Source of the DNA: CBDAPU01 sp965198875
GTDB lineage: Bacteria; Pseudomonadota; Gammaproteobacteria; Eutrophobiales; Eutrophobiaceae
DNA length: 64,000 nt
Reading direction: 5' to 3'
NCBI GenBank assembly: GCA_965198875.1
Contig: CBDAPU010000001.1
Location: forward strand, 620,001-684,000
Under the pieces are notes generated by a model. The model did not search any database, was not told the DNA's origin, and saw nothing but the letters and a program-made list of their open reading frames with translations. This document shows positions 1-10,658 of the stretch, piece after piece. The position numbers and the translations under genes were made by a program. Position 1 is the first letter of the stretch, and each line of letters begins with the position of its first letter.

Positions 1-164
1 CTATGTATTCAGATGCGGATACCGCCTAAGCAGTGGGTTTCCCCATTCGGACACCCTCGGATCAAAGCTAGTTTGCCAGCTCCCCGAGGCTTTTCGCAGG
101 CTACCACGTCCTTCATCGCCTCTTGTCGCCAAGGCATCCGCCGTATGCGCTTATTCGCTTGACC
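1..164 (-). rRNA. rrl: 23S ribosomal RNA, 5' end only
   Basis: Read on the minus strand, the sequence has the conserved start of bacterial 23S rRNA (GGTCAAGCGAATAAGCG, then the CGGATGCC block) and continues to the window edge. Only about 164 nt of the 5' domain are present. The 5' end is placed at 164 by similarity to the E. coli start GGTTAAGCG. It is the distal member of the rRNA operon transcribed from about 3340 downwards. The gene is cut by the window border, not truncated biologically as far as can be seen. Confidence 0.95.
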
Positions 165-679
165 ATATAACCTCAAGTGATCTGACTTGGTGTTTTTTGA
201 AACAGGTGTGTTGCAATGTGCGCTTAACTTGGGCCGCATACGTTTTTGCATGCTCCCCCTGTGCACTCACATTGCACCTTGACCCTCACAAAAAACTCCT
301 GCGCCATAACCAGTCCGGCCCTTTTGCAAAACCAGACTTACAACGAGATTAATGGTAATGACATAATAAATTGCAGTGCGATTACCCGCAGTTATATTTT
401 GGAAAAACAAAATATATCTGCTTGCAAGACATGGCTGATCGGCGCCTTTGACCAATGGCTTCGCTGCATTTCCTCATCCAGTCGCTCATGTATTCTTCAT
501 ACACCCTCGACCTGCACGCATCATGCATCTTGTACCAAGCCAAAACTTCCACTTCAGTTTTGTCTTGCGGCTTTTCAATTTTTCGAATTATTAAAGAACA
601 GATCCGATAACGATTTATTATCGGTAGTGACAACTGACAAATTAAAACCCGTTTAGCTTGTCACTTGCAACTCATCATC
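165..679 (-). other. Internal transcribed spacer, tRNA-Ala to 23S
   Basis: This is transcribed spacer between tRNA-Ala and 23S. Apart from the boxA-like site at 586–600 I see no gene. The stretch is long and AT-rich next to the boxA. Short open frames here on both strands have no coding look (no plausible start site, no recognisable motif). Confidence 0.7.
586..600 (-). promoter_or_regulatory. boxA-like antitermination site before 23S
   Basis: On the minus strand the sequence TGTTCTTTAATAAT resembles the boxA element (TGCTCTTTA-type) that loads the NusB/NusE rRNA antitermination complex. It lies in the usual place upstream of 23S. A second copy precedes 16S at 3302–3314, which supports the call. 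Confidence 0.6.
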
Positions 680-755
680 TGGTGGAGCCAGGCGGGATCG
701 AACCGCCGACCTCCTGCGTGCAAGGCAGGCGCTCTCCCGGCTGAGCTATGGCCCC
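680..755 (-). tRNA. tRNA-Ala (anticodon TGC)
   Basis: The minus strand folds as a standard 76-nt tRNA. It has GGGGCCA acceptor start, CTTGCACG anticodon loop with TGC, GTTCGATCC T-loop and encoded CCA end. It is the spacer tRNA nearest 23S, as expected in gammaproteobacterial rRNA operons. Confidence 0.96.
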
Positions 756-912
756 GTTCAAAGGACAGAAATGTTATCTATTCCTAACCCATCTGCCTTC
801 TTATACACATAACAGCTTGCTACTAACCCGTGGAACTGCGGCTACTACCGACCATTGATCTCATCCGACTTCTGTTTTCGGATTGCTGTCCTCTGATAAT
901 GCAACACCCAAG

Positions 913-1251
913 CTACTCTTCAAGATCACCTATACACTGATATTCTTTGGTAACCAGCCATCTCGAACAACCACCCGAGCCATCATAAACAGCGAACGAA
1001 TTACAGGATTTGATCGTTCCCCCGAAGGCTTCCGCTCTATCATAGCCCCAAGCCTGGCAACGCTGCACAGCAAGTCGTATGGCCTGCTGTTCATCTAGCT
1101 GGGGGGATTCTAATTCGCCATGCTCATAAGAGAGTTTGATTGTTCCACCAGCACGGCTTCCGCCTGTGGCAACCCAGTCCTTCTTAACAGCGCACCCCCC
1201 GGAAAATGCGGCCAGTACAAAACATAACACTATTGCTCCACAGGCACGCAT
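913..1251 (-). CDS. YecR-like lipoprotein inside the rRNA spacer
   Basis: A 112-residue protein is encoded on the rRNA-coding strand between tRNA-Ile and tRNA-Ala. I chose the ATG at 1251 because MRACGAIVLCFVLAAFSGGC then forms a short lipoprotein signal peptide with a lipobox-like SGGC; an ATG at 1275 would add eight residues. The mature part reads WVATGGSRAGG, then CQAWGYDRAEAFGG, then paired cysteines and KEYQC. This is the pattern I know from YecR-like lipoproteins, a family of unknown function named after an E. coli flagellar-regulon gene. The predicted location is membrane-anchored after lipidation. No clear Shine-Dalgarno is visible. Transcription from the rRNA promoter would place it in the pre-rRNA, which is processed by RNases. 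Whether it is expressed or has its own promoter is unknown. Family call is from memory of the motif, not a search. Confidence 0.75.
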   Translation of the reverse strand: MRACGAIVLCFVLAAFSGGCAVKKDWVATGGSRAGGTIKLSYEHGELESPQLDEQQAIRLAVQRCQAWGYDRAEAFGGTIKSCNSFAVYDGSGGCSRWLVTKEYQCIGDLEE

Positions 1252-1361
1252 ACATGTACACAAATAGTATAACATCGCTAATCATAAACAGAAATACGCC
1301 AGCCAGCGATACCGAAGCACACCGAAATCGCACTCCATCCTCTGTCTTCTGTCCTCCGAAA

Positions 1362-1438
<77 letters not shown>

Positions 1439-1603
1439 ATTTTAACCTAGTCTTTCCGCTGTGCTACATCCAGTCTCGTCAAATCGATCAGCCATGTAAC
1501 CTAATGCACACGCTTTAAGTCCATCTTCCGCTCGTTATATTCCACCTTCTTACATCAAGATATTTGTTGTGGGCACGAATGCGTGATTAAGTCACTTTAT
1601 TGA

Positions 1604-3144
<1,541 letters not shown>

Positions 3145-3301
3145 ATAGTTTGCGCTGCTTGAGGCAGCCAATCTTGGCTCGATAGTTACTGTACATCTCA
3201 AATCGACGTTGTCAGACGTCATATCAATGTGCATGACCATCGAAAATCAAATGGTGACACCATCATCGACATAAGCGCCCACACAAATATCTTGATCTGG
3301 A

Positions 3302-3314
3302 TTTTTAAAGAACA
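3302..3314 (-). promoter_or_regulatory. boxA antitermination site in the 16S leader
   Basis: TGTTCTTTAAAAA on the minus strand between the rRNA promoter and 16S matches the leader boxA of rRNA operons and resembles the copy at 586–600. It would recruit NusB–S10 antitermination factors. Confidence 0.65.
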
Positions 3315-3348
3315 TGAGGCCGGGGCGAAGCCCTGCCGGATTTGGCGG

Positions 3349-3376
3349 ATTATACACCCATGAAGGGGGCGGTCAA
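3349..3376 (-). promoter_or_regulatory. Sigma-70 rRNA operon promoter
   Basis: Minus strand: -35 TTGACC (3371–3376), a 16-nt spacer and a perfect -10 TATAAT (3349–3354). The -10 is followed by a GC-rich discriminator (CCGCC), typical of stringently controlled rRNA promoters. The sequence just upstream is AT-rich and could act as an UP element. The 16S leader starts downstream. Confidence 0.8.
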
Positions 3377-3587
3377 CACACACGTTAAATATGACGTATT
3401 GTTATCGAGAAGCATATCGAGAGGCGTTTTGAACTGGTTTTCCAGCCCGTTTCAGAGATGCTCAAACAACCCCTGTGAAGTGGTCAAATCCCCTATCCTG
3501 ATATGTCCATTGAGCACACTTAGCGCATCAACATTGCCCCTTGCGGTTGAACAAGGTAGCTGGTTCTTGCGCTATTTGCCTTGCCTG

Positions 3588-4787
3588 TTATTTTACCGTC
3601 ACCCTGGCAAACCTGCGTTTACCCACCTGAAAAACATGGGTCTTGCCAGCCGAAATCGCCAAAGCCGGATCGTCTACCTTTTCCGAGTCAATGCGAACCG
3701 CCCCCTGTTTTAGCATACGCATGCCCTCCGAGGTGCTCGCCACCAGGCCGCTCTCCTTCAACACGTTGGCGATCGGTATGGCGTCCCCCCTGGCCAGCAC
3801 CTGCTTCTCATCAATCCGGGACGGCAGGGCGCCCTGTTGAAATCGGGCGGTAAACTCCTCATTCGCATCCTCTGCCGCCTGTTTGCTATGGAATCGTTCC
3901 ACAATCTCCAAAGCCAGGCGGGTTTTCATATCCTTCGGGTTGGCGCCCTGTGCAACCTCTTTTTGTAGCTGCTCTACTTCTTTCCACGGGCGAAAGCTCA
4001 GGAGCTCAAAGTAACGCCACATCAGCTCATCCGAGATGGACATGAGCTTGCCGAACATCTCATCGGCCGGCTCATCAATACCCACATAATTATCCAGCGA
4101 CTTGGACATTTTTTTCACACCGTCCAGCCCCTCCAGTATCGGCATGGTCAGGATCACCTGAGGCTCCTGCCCGTGTTCTTTCTGTAATTCCCGTCCAACC
4201 AGCAAATTAAATTTTTGATCCGTCCCGCCTAACTCCACATCGGCGTGCATGGCCACCGAGTCATAGCCCTGCATGAGGGGGTATAAGAACTCATGGATGG
4301 AAATGGGCTTATTTGAGGCATAGCGTTTTTTGAAATCATCCCGCTCCAACATGCGCGCTACCGTGTATTTGGCAGCCAGCCTGATCATGCCGCCCGCCCC
4401 CAGGGCATTACCCCATTTGGAATTAAAACAGATCTCGGTCTTATCACGCTCAAGGATTTTATAGATCTGCTGTTTGTAGGTCTTTGCATTATCGGCCAAC
4501 TGCTCACTGCTCAGCGGCTTACGTGTGACGTCACGCCCGGCCGGGTCGCCGATAAGACCGGTAAAATCACCAATAAGAAACATGACATGGTGGCCCAGGT
4601 CCTGAAAGTGTCGCATCTTGTTAATCAGCACCGTGTGACCCAGGTGCAGGTCCGGGGCGGTCGGGTCAAAGCCGGCCTTTACGCGCAAGGGCTGGCCACG
4701 CTGGATTTTTCTACATAGTTCATCTTCCTGGATGACGTCATCCGCCCCTCGGCGAATAAGCGCCAGGGCCTCTGCCAGGTCAGTCAT
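3588..4787 (-). CDS. tyrS: Tyrosyl-tRNA synthetase
   Basis: Cytoplasmic class I aminoacyl-tRNA synthetase charging tRNA-Tyr (399 residues, normal for the TyrRS branch common in many Gammaproteobacteria). The Rossmann catalytic domain carries the HIGH-type motif as HLGH at residues 48–51. GLIGDPAGR follows, and the KMSKS loop appears as KKMSKSLDNYVG near residue 230. The C-terminal ~60 residues form an S4-like RNA-binding domain. The ATG at 4787 starts MTDLAEALALIRRG, as in homologues. It is divergent from the murein peptidase gene and lies directly upstream of the rRNA promoter, in the same direction. Confidence 0.97.
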   Translation of the reverse strand: MTDLAEALALIRRGADDVIQEDELCRKIQRGQPLRVKAGFDPTAPDLHLGHTVLINKMRHFQDLGHHVMFLIGDFTGLIGDPAGRDVTRKPLSSEQLADNAKTYKQQIYKILERDKTEICFNSKWGNALGAGGMIRLAAKYTVARMLERDDFKKRYASNKPISIHEFLYPLMQGYDSVAMHADVELGGTDQKFNLLVGRELQKEHGQEPQVILTMPILEGLDGVKKMSKSLDNYVGIDEPADEMFGKLMSISDELMWRYFELLSFRPWKEVEQLQKEVAQGANPKDMKTRLALEIVERFHSKQAAEDANEEFTARFQQGALPSRIDEKQVLARGDAIPIANVLKESGLVASTSEGMRMLKQGAVRIDSEKVDDPALAISAGKTHVFQVGKRRFARVTVK

Positions 4788-4963
4788 GATTTATCTTTAT
4801 ATCTGGCCGCTCCTGGTAGCGAGACGGTAACACCAGGATAGCTATATTCATCTACCGCAATCATTGACTCCCCCGCAGATTATCGCTATTTTTGATCCTC
4901 ATTTATCCTTTAGACATCGTGACTTACAAAGTATATATAAACAAAGACTATAAGCCAGAGGTG

Positions 4964-6406
4964 ATGTGGGTTAGCCCGCCTCCCCAGTATCGGCGTACCG
5001 GCTACTGGTTGCTCTTTGGCGTGCTTGCATTCACGGTCATCGCTTATGCACATTTTAGTGACCCACATACTGATGAGAGCGCCCTGGCGCAGGCTACAAC
5101 CGCCACATTGCAGAGAACAGCATACCATGATGGGTCACAGGAACATCGGGATTTTCCCAATGTGCTCCCGGAAAAGCCACAACCACACGATGCTGATCTA
5201 GCGACAACATCCCCGGTAGCTGATCATAAAACACCTGCATGGAAGGGCATTGAATGGACGGATATTAGCGTCTCAGATGGTGATAACTTGTCCCTGATCT
5301 TCAACAGGCTTGGTCTTAATCCTGCGGCGCTGCATGAGATCATGTCACTGAAACAGGATACCGCTATCTTAAAACAACTCCGCCCGGGACAGCGCGTCTC
5401 GTTCAAAATTGAGGATGGCCAATTACACGCCTTGAGGTTTGAATTCGATCTAGTCAAAACACTAATCGTAATTCGGGATAAGGATACATTTATCAGCGAG
5501 ATCATCACCACTGAGCTTGAGACGCAAGTAAAACAATCCACAGCGGTGATCCATGATTCCCTGTTCCTGTCAGGGCAGTCTGCCGGGCTTTCCGATAAGC
5601 TGATCATGCAGCTAGTTGAGATATACGGATGGGATATTGACTTTGCTCTGGACATCCGCAGGGGCGACAGCTTCAAAGTCGTCTATGAAGAGCAATACAA
5701 GGGGCGGGGAAAAGTCGCCGATGGCCCGATACTTGCCGCAGAGTTCGTGAATAAAAATAACACCATCCGTGCCGTCAGATACCAACGCGATGAGGGTGAG
5801 GCGCATTATTACACCGACGCCGGGTTTAGTATGCGTAAAACCTTTTTAAGAACGCCATTGAAATTCAGCCGAATCAGCTCTCGCTTTAATCTCAAACGTC
5901 GCCATCCCATCTTAAATAAAATCCGTGCACATAAAGGTGTTGATTATGCTGCACCCACCGGTACTCCTGTTAAAGTCACGGGAGATGGCGTCATCCATTA
6001 TGTGGGCCGAAAAGGGGGCTATGGTAAAACCATCATTGTTAAACATGGCGGAAAATATAGCACGCTCTACGCCCACTTATCCCAATACGGAAAAGGGATG
6101 AGAAGGGGGCGCGCAGTCAAACAGGGGCAGATCATCGGCTATGTGGGAAAATCAGGACTGGCCACCGGCCCCCATTTGCACTATGAGTTTCGTGTACACG
6201 ACATACACCGCAATCCATTGACAGTTGAATTACCCCAGGCCGAGAGCATACCCAAAGAGGAGTTGGCTGACTTCAAGGCGCGCACAGATCACCTCTTTGC
6301 CCTGCTCGCCCCCAACCAACCGGTTATCGCCGAGAAAACCAGACCCATCGACAACACATCATTCACGCAGGCCGACGAAAACCCATTAAAATCTCACCTG
6401 TGGTGA
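4964..6406 (+). CDS. M23-family murein DD-endopeptidase (MepM-like)
   Basis: Predicted periplasmic zinc peptidase that cuts peptidoglycan cross-links. Counting from ATG 4964 the protein has 480 residues. A basic N-terminus (YRR) and one hydrophobic anchor (GYWLLFGVLAFTVIAYA) come first, then an OapA/LysM-like segment (SVSDGDNLSLIFNRLGLNP), an intermediate domain, and the C-terminal M23 (lysostaphin-type) domain. The M23 motifs are HKGVDYAAPTGTPV (HxxxD), the Gly-rich core with YAHLS, and TGPHLHYEF (HxH). An in-frame TTG at 4892 would add 24 residues; I prefer 4964 because AGAGGTG lies just before it and the anchor then sits normally. A GTG at 4961 is also possible. anmK follows after 22 bp, so murein cleavage and anhydro-sugar recycling are probably co-transcribed. 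Confidence 0.9.
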   Translation: MWVSPPPQYRRTGYWLLFGVLAFTVIAYAHFSDPHTDESALAQATTATLQRTAYHDGSQEHRDFPNVLPEKPQPHDADLATTSPVADHKTPAWKGIEWTDISVSDGDNLSLIFNRLGLNPAALHEIMSLKQDTAILKQLRPGQRVSFKIEDGQLHALRFEFDLVKTLIVIRDKDTFISEIITTELETQVKQSTAVIHDSLFLSGQSAGLSDKLIMQLVEIYGWDIDFALDIRRGDSFKVVYEEQYKGRGKVADGPILAAEFVNKNNTIRAVRYQRDEGEAHYYTDAGFSMRKTFLRTPLKFSRISSRFNLKRRHPILNKIRAHKGVDYAAPTGTPVKVTGDGVIHYVGRKGGYGKTIIVKHGGKYSTLYAHLSQYGKGMRRGRAVKQGQIIGYVGKSGLATGPHLHYEFRVHDIHRNPLTVELPQAESIPKEELADFKARTDHLFALLAPNQPVIAEKTRPIDNTSFTQADENPLKSHLW

Positions 6407-6428
6407 GTATTTAGGGAAAAAGCGAACA

Positions 6429-7553
6429 GTGTATTACGCAGGGCTTATGTCGGGCACGAGTATGGACGCCATAGATGTAGCTTTGATCGATGTTGATGAT
6501 GTTGTTGTTGACGTCATTGCTTATCGGCAATTCCTCATCAATCGCGAACTTCGGCAACGGGTAAGGAACATCGATCAGTTTGCATCCATTGATGACATAA
6601 CGGAGCTGGACGTGATCCTTGGCGGGCTGTTTAGCGATGGCATCTTAGCGTTGCTCAAGGATAGCGGTGTTGCTCCGGGAAACATTAATGCGATCGGTTG
6701 TCACGGCCAGACACTTCTGCATCTGCCCGGGCGGGGGCGACCGCGCACATTGCAAATCGGCGACCCCAATATTATTGCTTATCGCACGGGCATTCCCACA
6801 GTGGCTGATTTTCGTCGTGCTGATCTGGCCGCCGGTGGTCAGGGAGCGCCGTTGGCGCCGGCCTTCCATGCCTTCAAATTTCGAAGCCCCGAGCTTGACC
6901 GGGTCCTGTTGAACCTGGGTGGGATGGCCAACATCACGGTACTGCCAGCCAAACCCGAACTCGACATCCTCGGCTTTGATACCGGCCCCGGCAATGTGCT
7001 GATGGATCTGTGGGTGCAACACCATTTGGATGAGGATTTTGATGCGGAAGGGACATGGGCGAGAGCAGGTTGTTGCCAGGGGCGTTTATTACAAAACATG
7101 TTGGCCGATCCCTACTTTAGCGCGAAACCACCCAAGAGCACCGGCAAGGATGAGTTTAACCTCGCCTGGATTAAATCGCAGATAGAGAAAACAGCTAAGG
7201 AATATAAACCCGAAGATATTCAGGCCACTTTACTGGAATTGACTGCGAACACCATAGCCGATGCGATCAATGAATATGCGCGGAGAACCGAAGAGGTGTT
7301 GCTATGTGGTGGCGGCGCCCATAACCTGGCATTAACACAGCGCCTTGACTCATTACTGCCGGATCTGGCGCTGAAATCAACCGCTGATCATGGCGTTGAG
7401 CCAGATGCAGTCGAGGCGATCACCTTCGCCTGGTTGGCGAGACAGCGGCTTGAGGGGACGCCCGGCAACATACCCTCGGTGACAGGCGCAAGAAAGCCGG
7501 TGGTTTTGGGCGCTATTTATGCGCCCGTGAAGTGCGGTTTGTGCAGGCGATGA
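6429..7553 (+). CDS. anmK: Anhydro-N-acetylmuramic acid kinase
   Basis: Cytosolic murein-recycling enzyme that hydrolyses the 1,6-anhydro ring of anhMurNAc and phosphorylates it to MurNAc-6-phosphate. The 374-residue protein has the AnmK N-terminal signature GLMSGTSMDAIDVALIDV. It also has GCHGQTLLHLPG, the phosphate-binding GFDTGPGNVLMD and the C-terminal LLCGGGAHN block, all typical of the family and of its ASKHA fold. The start is GTG (6429), 22 bp after the murein peptidase stop. The gene converges with erpA, with 20 bp between them. Confidence 0.95.
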   Translation: MYYAGLMSGTSMDAIDVALIDVDDVVVDVIAYRQFLINRELRQRVRNIDQFASIDDITELDVILGGLFSDGILALLKDSGVAPGNINAIGCHGQTLLHLPGRGRPRTLQIGDPNIIAYRTGIPTVADFRRADLAAGGQGAPLAPAFHAFKFRSPELDRVLLNLGGMANITVLPAKPELDILGFDTGPGNVLMDLWVQHHLDEDFDAEGTWARAGCCQGRLLQNMLADPYFSAKPPKSTGKDEFNLAWIKSQIEKTAKEYKPEDIQATLLELTANTIADAINEYARRTEEVLLCGGGAHNLALTQRLDSLLPDLALKSTADHGVEPDAVEAITFAWLARQRLEGTPGNIPSVTGARKPVVLGAIYAPVKCGLCRR

Positions 7554-7573
7554 TGAGATGCGTCATGCGGCCA

Positions 7574-7915
7574 TTACACCGAGAAGGATGAACCACAGCC
7601 GCAGGTTGTCTGTGCATTGGGATTGCGAATAACGAATTGCGCCCCCTCCAGCCCCTCGGAATAATCGATCTCGGCGCCCATCAAATACTGGATGCTCATC
7701 GGATCGATCAGCAGTTTAACCCCTTCGTTTTCAACCACAGTATCACCGTCGGTCAGATCCTCATCAAAGGTAAACCCGTACTGAAACCCGGAGCAACCGC
7801 CACCTGAAATAAACACCCTTAACATCAACGCGTTGTTCTCTTCCTCCTCGATCAGCTCTTTGACCTTAACGGCCGCTGCATCGGTAAAGAGGAGTGGCTC
7901 GGCTACTTCTGGCAT
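7574..7915 (-). CDS. erpA: Iron-sulfur cluster insertion protein ErpA
   Basis: A-type Fe–S carrier, 113 residues, that delivers [4Fe-4S] clusters to apo-enzymes (in E. coli, IspG and IspH). The three ligand cysteines are present: C41 in SGGGCSGF, and C105 and C107 in TTCGCGSS. LIDPMSIQYLMGAEIDY matches ErpA rather than IscA or SufA. The gene is monocistronic or leads into nothing on the minus strand; it converges with anmK. Confidence 0.95.
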   Translation of the reverse strand: MPEVAEPLLFTDAAAVKVKELIEEEENNALMLRVFISGGGCSGFQYGFTFDEDLTDGDTVVENEGVKLLIDPMSIQYLMGAEIDYSEGLEGAQFVIRNPNAQTTCGCGSSFSV

Positions 7916-8000
7916 GACGTTGTCCTCTGCAAAATAATACGATTAATATGAGGTGAGACTACCCTTATTTCAAGGAGAAACCAAGTGGCGGGGCGGATAT

Positions 8001-8444
8001 TTACCCTTGCCCTGGTGAGCCCGCCGAATGGGACAATGTCGGCGCATCTTTATTCACATCCAATGCCGGGGGATCTGCATTCATCTGTGCTGTGTGCATC
8101 AACTTGCCGTTGACCTCTGCGCCAACGGCGATTTCAATTAAGTTATAGTAAACATTGCCGGTGATACGCGCCTTTGATGAGAGCTCCACATGCTCGCTGC
8201 TGTGTACATCACCGATGACCGCACCATTTAACACCACATAGGGCGTATTGACCTCACCCTCAATAGCGCCTTGCTCACTCAGGGATAACATCGAGCGCCC
8301 ATCCGCCTCGGCGCTCACATTGCCTTTGATCATGCCGTCAACATGGACGCCGCCCGTGAATTTCACATCCCCCATGATCTCGGTTTGCTGACCGATGAGC
8401 GTGTCAATTTTGCTTGTTCTACGCTTGCGCTTATTGCCCCACAT
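8001..8444 (-). CDS. Bactofilin (polymer-forming cytoskeletal protein)
   Basis: Small (147 residues) bactofilin. The central part repeats IxGxVxxxGxVxVDGxIKGNV-type units, the right-handed beta-helix repeats of the family. A basic N-terminal tail (MWGNKRKRRTSK) and a disordered Pro/Ser C-terminus flank the core. Bactofilins polymerise without nucleotide and often scaffold cell-wall enzymes. The first 14 bp overlap the end of the upstream coiled-coil membrane protein, so the two are translationally coupled; the pair probably acts together at the inner membrane. Confidence 0.9.
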   Translation of the reverse strand: MWGNKRKRRTSKIDTLIGQQTEIMGDVKFTGGVHVDGMIKGNVSAEADGRSMLSLSEQGAIEGEVNTPYVVLNGAVIGDVHSSEHVELSSKARITGNVYYNLIEIAVGAEVNGKLMHTAQMNADPPALDVNKDAPTLSHSAGSPGQG

Positions 8445-9168
8445 GTGATACCTCCCGGCTGGCAGTTAAAGGCCAGTCAAATACTTTTTTAAGCATAGCC
8501 CTTTTTCCGTTTTTTGTTAGTAAACTCACAAACACCCGCTGTGGCGTGAAGTCCTCAGGTAAAATCACGTTGCTCTCGAACCGCTGAAAATTACGGAACT
8601 TGAAATCCAGCGAGAGGCCATCATCAAGCGTAATCTCATGCAAACCCAAATGCCGGGCGCTCGATTTTTGAATGCCCTCCAGGGCCACATCAACGATACC
8701 TTCCACCACTGTATCAGTTTTAGCCACATGGGTTAATATCAGCTTTATTCGATAGCTCCTCTCGTGGGTCAGCGCCTGAATATGAACGCCGTGTACATCG
8801 AGGCCCTTCTCATCACCCGAGGCCTCCATAACCCCCTGGTAGAATTCCAGCTCTTCCTTTAACTTGTGGATATCTTCCTGTAAGGTCTTTAACTCGTTTT
8901 GTAGCAACGCTGCCGTCTGCCTGTCCAGGGCGGTGATCTGCTCCAGCATCAACACCCTCTCCCGAAGCCCGGCGTTTTCGGTTTGCAGGCGTTGGTTAAC
9001 ATCCCACAGTAATTTGTAGTCTTCATTAGCGCTGATCCGATCTCGAATATAGGACCAATGACTGTTATCGAGCAACAGCCACGTCAGCCATGCGAGCAAC
9101 ATGCTGAGCGCGATAATGGCAACCGACCAATGCCAGGGCCTGTGCAATTTAACCACCAGTTTTGACAT
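8431..9168 (-). CDS. Inner-membrane coiled-coil protein (DUF6776-like)
   Basis: A 245-residue protein with one N-terminal membrane segment (WSVAIIALSMLLAWLTWLLL, residues ~14–33). A long periplasmic coiled coil follows (roughly 55–110, rich in Leu/Glu/Lys heptads such as LQTENAGLRERVLMLEQITAL) before a C-terminal beta-rich domain. The layout and its place next to bactofilin match a gammaproteobacterial family I remember as DUF6776; function unknown. Overlap with the bactofilin suggests one transcript and a physical partnership. The family name is less sure than the topology. Confidence 0.7.
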   Translation of the reverse strand: MSKLVVKLHRPWHWSVAIIALSMLLAWLTWLLLDNSHWSYIRDRISANEDYKLLWDVNQRLQTENAGLRERVLMLEQITALDRQTAALLQNELKTLQEDIHKLKEELEFYQGVMEASGDEKGLDVHGVHIQALTHERSYRIKLILTHVAKTDTVVEGIVDVALEGIQKSSARHLGLHEITLDDGLSLDFKFRNFQRFESNVILPEDFTPQRVFVSLLTKNGKRAMLKKVFDWPLTASREVSHVGQ

Positions 9169-9203
9169 GTCGAGCTAGAAGACGATGAGGTATGGATAAG
9201 CCA

Positions 9204-10235
9204 TCATGGGGCCAGTGCGGTTTGGCCTAGCCCTTCTGTTTCATTGAGACGGTAGAGAATGTTCATATTCTGAATGGCCTGCCCTGCCGCCCCTTTCACC
9301 AGGTTATCCTCAACCACCAAAATAACCGCCGTATCACCCTCTTGCGGTCGAAAAACAGCGATACGACAGATATTGGCGCCACGCACAGAGGCGGTATTCG
9401 GGTGCGCTCCCTGTGGCAGCACATCCACAAAGGGCTCAGCCGCATAACGGGCCTCATAAAGCGCATGAATATCCGTTGTCGTATCGCGCAATCGGCCATA
9501 CAACGTGGCGTGGATCCCGCGGATGATCGGCAATAAGTGTGGCACGAAAACCAGCCCGATCTCAGTGGATGAGAGGGCTACAAGCCCCTGTTTGATCTCC
9601 GGCAGATGACGATGACCATCGGCACAATAGGCGCTAAAAGACTCGCCCGCCTCACAAAATTGCGTATCAAGCGCCGTCTTGCGACCGCCGCCACTGACCC
9701 CCGACTTTGCATCGGCTATCAGGGAATGCGGTTCAACCAGATTATTCTCCAGCAGGGGTAAAAAACCCAATAGCACCGCCGTCGGATAACAACCCGGGTT
9801 GGCGATGAGCTGCGCGTTTTTGATCTCCGCCCGGTTCACTTCCGGCAAACCATACACCGCTTTGTGCAGATATTCAGGACAGGCATGTGCCTGCCCGTAC
9901 CACCTCTCCCAGATGCGCCTATCTTTCAGGCGAAAATCTGCAGATAAATCGATGACGTTAATACCCGCATCAAGTAACGCCGGCGCCTGTTGCATCGCTA
10001 CCCCGCCGGGTGTTGCAAAAAACACGAGATCACAGCGGAATAACGCTGCCGTATCAGGTGCGGAAAAATGCAGATCGACAACACCTCGCAGTGAAGGGAA
10101 CACCGAGCAAACCGGCTCTCCCTGATCAGTACGCGAGGTCGCCACCAGTAGCTCCGCCTCAGGATGCCCGGATAACAGGCGCATCAACTCAACGCCCGTA
10201 TAACCCGCCGCTCCGACTATGCCAACCTTAATCAT
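9204..10235 (-). CDS. argC: N-acetyl-gamma-glutamyl-phosphate reductase
   Basis: Arginine biosynthesis step 3, NADPH-dependent reduction of N-acetylglutamyl-phosphate to the semialdehyde. From ATG 10235 the protein has 343 residues and starts MIKVGIVGAAGYTGVELMRLL, the GxxGxxG nucleotide-binding motif. The catalytic cysteine is in NPGCYPTAVLLG and the active-site His region is HRHLPEI. An upstream ATG at 10259 adds eight residues and is less likely. No strong Shine-Dalgarno is visible at either. argG lies 20 kb away, so the arginine genes are scattered. Confidence 0.95.
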   Translation of the reverse strand: MIKVGIVGAAGYTGVELMRLLSGHPEAELLVATSRTDQGEPVCSVFPSLRGVVDLHFSAPDTAALFRCDLVFFATPGGVAMQQAPALLDAGINVIDLSADFRLKDRRIWERWYGQAHACPEYLHKAVYGLPEVNRAEIKNAQLIANPGCYPTAVLLGFLPLLENNLVEPHSLIADAKSGVSGGGRKTALDTQFCEAGESFSAYCADGHRHLPEIKQGLVALSSTEIGLVFVPHLLPIIRGIHATLYGRLRDTTTDIHALYEARYAAEPFVDVLPQGAHPNTASVRGANICRIAVFRPQEGDTAVILVVEDNLVKGAAGQAIQNMNILYRLNETEGLGQTALAP

Positions 10236-10632
10236 GTGAAACTGTGTCTGACATAACATGTCTGTGGGATGATGATCCTGGAAGCCGTCTTAAAATAATG
10301 CCTTCTCGCCATTGCAAGGCGCCCGGCTTTGGCCCCATCGCTCTCTCATAAACGGGCGAAACTACGCTTTTAGAGGCGCCATGCCTTGCACAGAGGAGGC
10401 ATGTCTCATCCTGAGATAAGCTCTATGGCGTTATGCAAGCCCCGCCATGCCCGCTTAACCAGTCTGCCCCCGGCGATCGCTTGCCGGCAGGCTAAATACG
10501 CACGCCATACACCCGGCCCCTGCTTCTCGCCAGCGACTGCATCCTGATCATCGTTCGTAGCATAAACATCTCCTGCGCCTTGTTCCTGCAGGCGTCGACC
10601 ATCTCTCGGGGCGGAGAATACGTTCATGTACA
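10236..10632. other. Intergenic region upstream of argC
   Basis: About 400 bp without a gene I can support. A 75-codon open frame on the minus strand (10406–10633) begins inside the small-RNA terminator and has no recognisable motif. An imperfect inverted pair (TGCAAGGCGCC near 10313 and its counterpart near 10374) may fold. The region should hold the argC promoter, but I could not pick a convincing one. Confidence 0.4.
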
Positions 10633-10658
10633 CAATAAAAAAGCGGCCGAAGCCGCTT
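10631..10658 (-). terminator. Intrinsic terminator of the small RNA
   Basis: AAGCGGC–TTCG–GCCGCTT hairpin with a stable UUCG tetraloop when read on the minus strand, followed by TTTTTTATTG. This is a textbook rho-independent terminator. It is not placed at the end of any protein gene. Confidence 0.85.

Noticed and set aside
10406..10633. 75-codon minus-strand frame between argC and the small RNA
   Set aside because: Starts inside the terminator of the small RNA, no ribosome site, no recognisable sequence.
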